Assembly (NCBI GenBank): GCA_036381895.1
Contig: DASVBY010000021.1
Span: forward strand, 1 to 39,448
Direction: 5' to 3'
Length of the DNA: 39,448 nt
DNA from: JACQFZ01 sp036381895
GTDB taxonomy: Bacteria; Pseudomonadota; Gammaproteobacteria; Acidiferrobacterales; Sulfurifustaceae
Program-made: the position numbers and the translations under genes
Part shown: one piece after another, positions 38,107 to 39,448 of the stretch
Layout: each line of letters opens with the position of its first letter
Numbering within the stretch: position 1 is the first letter of the stretch
Notes under the pieces: model-generated
Databases searched by the model: none
What the model was told of the DNA's origin: nothing
The model's input: only the letters and a program-made list of their open reading frames with translations

Positions 38107-38124
38107 GATTTGTGACGACAAATC
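38107..38124. promoter_or_regulatory. Perfect inverted repeat, candidate LysR operator
   Basis: GATTTGT at 38107-38113 and ACAAATC at 38118-38124 form a perfect dyad around GACG, containing the T-N11-A spacing of LysR boxes. It sits 5 bases before the LysR ATG inside an AT-rich 90-base gap shared with the divergent small ORF. Autoregulation is inferred. Confidence 0.55.
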
Positions 38125-38224
38125 AAAAGTGATGTTCTTATTTTGCCTCTTATTCTTTAAAGCGTCAGCCGCTACCCTTACGGCATGACGAATGCGGCGT
38201 ATGCCGCGTCACGAGGATAAGGCG

Positions 38225-38416
38225 ATGAGCCAGGCTGACTACGACTTCCGGCCACTTACGCAGCGCGAGATCGACGCGTACCTGCGCCAGGCGCAAGAGC
38301 TGCGCGCGCAGACGCTCGCGCGCTACGCCAGGGCCGCGGCGGCCTGGCTGGTTGAAGGGCTCCGCGCGCTGTGCGGGCGCGGGCGGCAGGCCCGCCCGAG
38401 CAGCGGGGTCGCCTGA
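38225..38416 (+). CDS. Small protein of unknown function
   Basis: The 63-residue product reads MSQADYDFRPLTQREIDAYL at the start, followed by one amphipathic helix (RQAQELRAQTLARYARAAAAWL) and a basic tail. The start and charge pattern recall short proteins seen in many proteobacteria (the RSP_7527 kind), but the match is from memory and weak. The ATG at 38225 has GAGGATAAGG just ahead; an ATG at 38192 is an alternative. A strong intrinsic terminator lies downstream at 38470-38514, which supports a real transcript. Confidence 0.65.
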   Translation: MSQADYDFRPLTQREIDAYLRQAQELRAQTLARYARAAAAWLVEGLRALCGRGRQARPSSGVA

Positions 38417-38469
38417 CGAGTCACGGTACCTGGAACCGTCCTGGAGACGGGTCGCAAGGATGCGTGTTG

Positions 38470-38514
38470 GGCCGCCGGCGGTCCCCCTCCTCCCGCCGGT
38501 GGCCTTATTTTATT
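38470..38514 (+). terminator. Intrinsic terminator after the small ORF
   Basis: GGCCGCCGGCGG at 38470-38481 pairs with CCGCCGGTGGCC at 38493-38504 (12 pairs, one G-T), loop of 11 bases, followed by TTATTTTATT. It is a strong terminator for + strand transcription. The - strand GspE-like gene ends at 38537, and its transcript would also run into this stem, without a T run on that side. Confidence 0.85.
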
Positions 38515-38536
38515 GGAATTCCCCCGCCGCTGCCTG

Positions 38537-39448
38537 CTAACCCAGGGCCGGCGGCGGCGCCACCCGCCGCACTTCCTCGATCGTCGTGAGCCCCCCGTGC
38601 ACTTTGCGCGCGCCGCTCAGATGCAGCGGCTGCATGCCTTCCTTGATTGCGAGCTCCCGCAGCGCCCGGACGTCGGCGCCCGGTGCGATCAGTGCCCGCA
38701 TGGCGGGCGTCAGCACGAGCGTTTCGTAGATACCGATGCGCCCGAGGTAGCCCGTCTGGCGGCACTCGAGACACCCGCGCGGGGACTGCAGCGCCGCCGG
38801 CGGCGCTACCTTATATGGATGCACCAGCGCCCGCCAGGCGGCCGCGTCCACCGGGGCCGGTTGCTTGCAATGGGGACAGAGGGTGCGGACCAGGCGCTGT
38901 GCCACCACCCCGAGGACCGTGGCGTTGAGCAGGTAGGACGCGACGCCAAGCTCGAGCAGGCGCGTGATCGCGGACGGCGCATCGTTCGTGTGCAGCGTCG
39001 AGAGCACGAGGTGGCCGGTGAGCGCCGCCTGGACCGCGATTTCGGCGGTTTCGCGGTCGCGGATCTCGCCGATCATGATGATGTCCGGATCCTGCCGCAG
39101 CAGCGCGCGCACCCCGTTCGAGAACCCGAGGCCGATCTGCGGTTGTACCTGCATCTGGTTGAAGCTCGGATCGACGAGCTCGATCGGGTCCTCGATGGTG
39201 CACACGTTGACATCGGAGGTCGCGAGCCGCTTGAGCGTCGAGTAGAGGGTGGTGGTCTTGCCGGAGCCCGTGGGTCCGGTGACGAGCACGATGCCGTGAG
39301 GCTGCGCCACCATCGCGTCCCAGCGCCGGATGTCCTCCTCCCCCAGGCCGAGCTCGGAGAAACTCTTCACCAGCACCGTCGGGTCGAAGATGCGCAGCAC
39401 CATCTTCTCGCCGAGCGCCGTGGGGATGGTCGATAGTCGCAGCTCCAC
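38537..39448 (-). CDS. GspE/PilB-type secretion or pilus ATPase, 5' part missing
   Basis: The frame is open to the right edge (303 residues visible), so the N-terminal part lies outside. The visible part is the ATPase core: ELRLSTIPTALGEKMVLRIF, Walker A GPTGSGKTTTLYS, the Asp box TIEDPIELVDP, Walker B-like LRQDPDIIMIGEIRDRETAE, and the His box GHLVLSTLHTNDA. A zinc-binding four-cysteine region follows (CPHC and CLEC), typical of GspE and PilB. The C-terminus is LTTIEEVRRVA. Without neighbours it cannot be said whether it powers type II secretion or type IV pili. Confidence 0.93.
   Translation of the reverse strand: MELRLSTIPTALGEKMVLRIFDPTVLVKSFSELGLGEEDIRRWDAMVAQPHGIVLVTGPTGSGKTTTLYSTLKRLATSDVNVCTIEDPIELVDPSFNQMQVQPQIGLGFSNGVRALLRQDPDIIMIGEIRDRETAEIAVQAALTGHLVLSTLHTNDAPSAITRLLELGVASYLLNATVLGVVAQRLVRTLCPHCKQPAPVDAAAWRALVHPYKVAPPAALQSPRGCLECRQTGYLGRIGIYETLVLTPAMRALIAPGADVRALRELAIKEGMQPLHLSGARKVHGGLTTIEEVRRVAPPPALG

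Overview
The window reads as chromosomal DNA from a high-G+C proteobacterium (G+C visibly near 70%, most likely beta- or gammaproteobacterial) that grows on methanol or other C1 compounds. It carries genes for tetrahydromethanopterin (H4MPT)- and methylofuran-linked formaldehyde oxidation, a lanthanide-type PQQ methanol dehydrogenase (XoxF), PQQ synthesis, and a local TonB system. No rRNA, tRNA, CRISPR array, insertion sequence or prophage was seen. Genes are densely packed, often with 4-base ATGA/GTGA overlaps, and no gap between genes exceeds 300 bases.

Layout. (1) 1-4297, + strand: ATP-grasp protein (cut by the left edge), mch, orf5-like ATP-grasp, orf7 (CitG-like) and fae. (2) 4504-7907: HisA-like orf9 on the - strand, with an 8-base gap to a + strand operon of orfY ATP-grasp, an MfnF-like protein and an MfnE-like kinase. 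(3) 7908-11959, - strand: dihydropteroate synthase-like protein, DUF447, MfnB, DUF2267 and a RibD-type reductase. Regions 1-3 together look like an H4MPT plus methylofuran biosynthesis island. (4) 12072-14042, - strand: AcoR-type sigma54 activator. (5) 14290-15964: two small secreted proteins on the + strand, facing a secreted pentapeptide-repeat protein on the - strand. (6) 16162-21522, + strand: mxaR-S-A-C-K-L, the calcium-insertion and maturation set, with no mxaF or mxaI in view. (7) 21764-26932, + strand: xoxF, xoxG, xoxJ, a secreted trypsin-like protease with TPR-like tail, and an unknown secreted protein. (8) 26954-31848, - strand: pqqABCDE followed by an ABC-2 exporter of the PedC/LutEF kind. 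(9) 32149-33739, + strand: exbB-exbD-tonB. (10) 33850-36257: NarX/NarL-like two-component pair. (11) 36316-39448: folP, a LysR regulator, a small ORF with a clear terminator, and the C-terminal part of a GspE/PilB-type ATPase cut by the right edge.

How it fits together (inference from families and order). XoxF oxidises methanol in the periplasm and passes electrons to cytochrome XoxG, with XoxJ helping. The pqq operon makes the cofactor. The Mxa chaperone-like set may insert metal or mature the enzyme. The ABC exporter and the TonB-ExbB-ExbD set are placed to serve metal or metallophore traffic. Fae and Mch take up formaldehyde in the cytoplasm on dH4MPT, and the mfn/orf genes make the carriers. 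The sigma54 activator, the two-component pair and the -24/-12-like elements found upstream of xoxF and pqqA suggest dedicated control.
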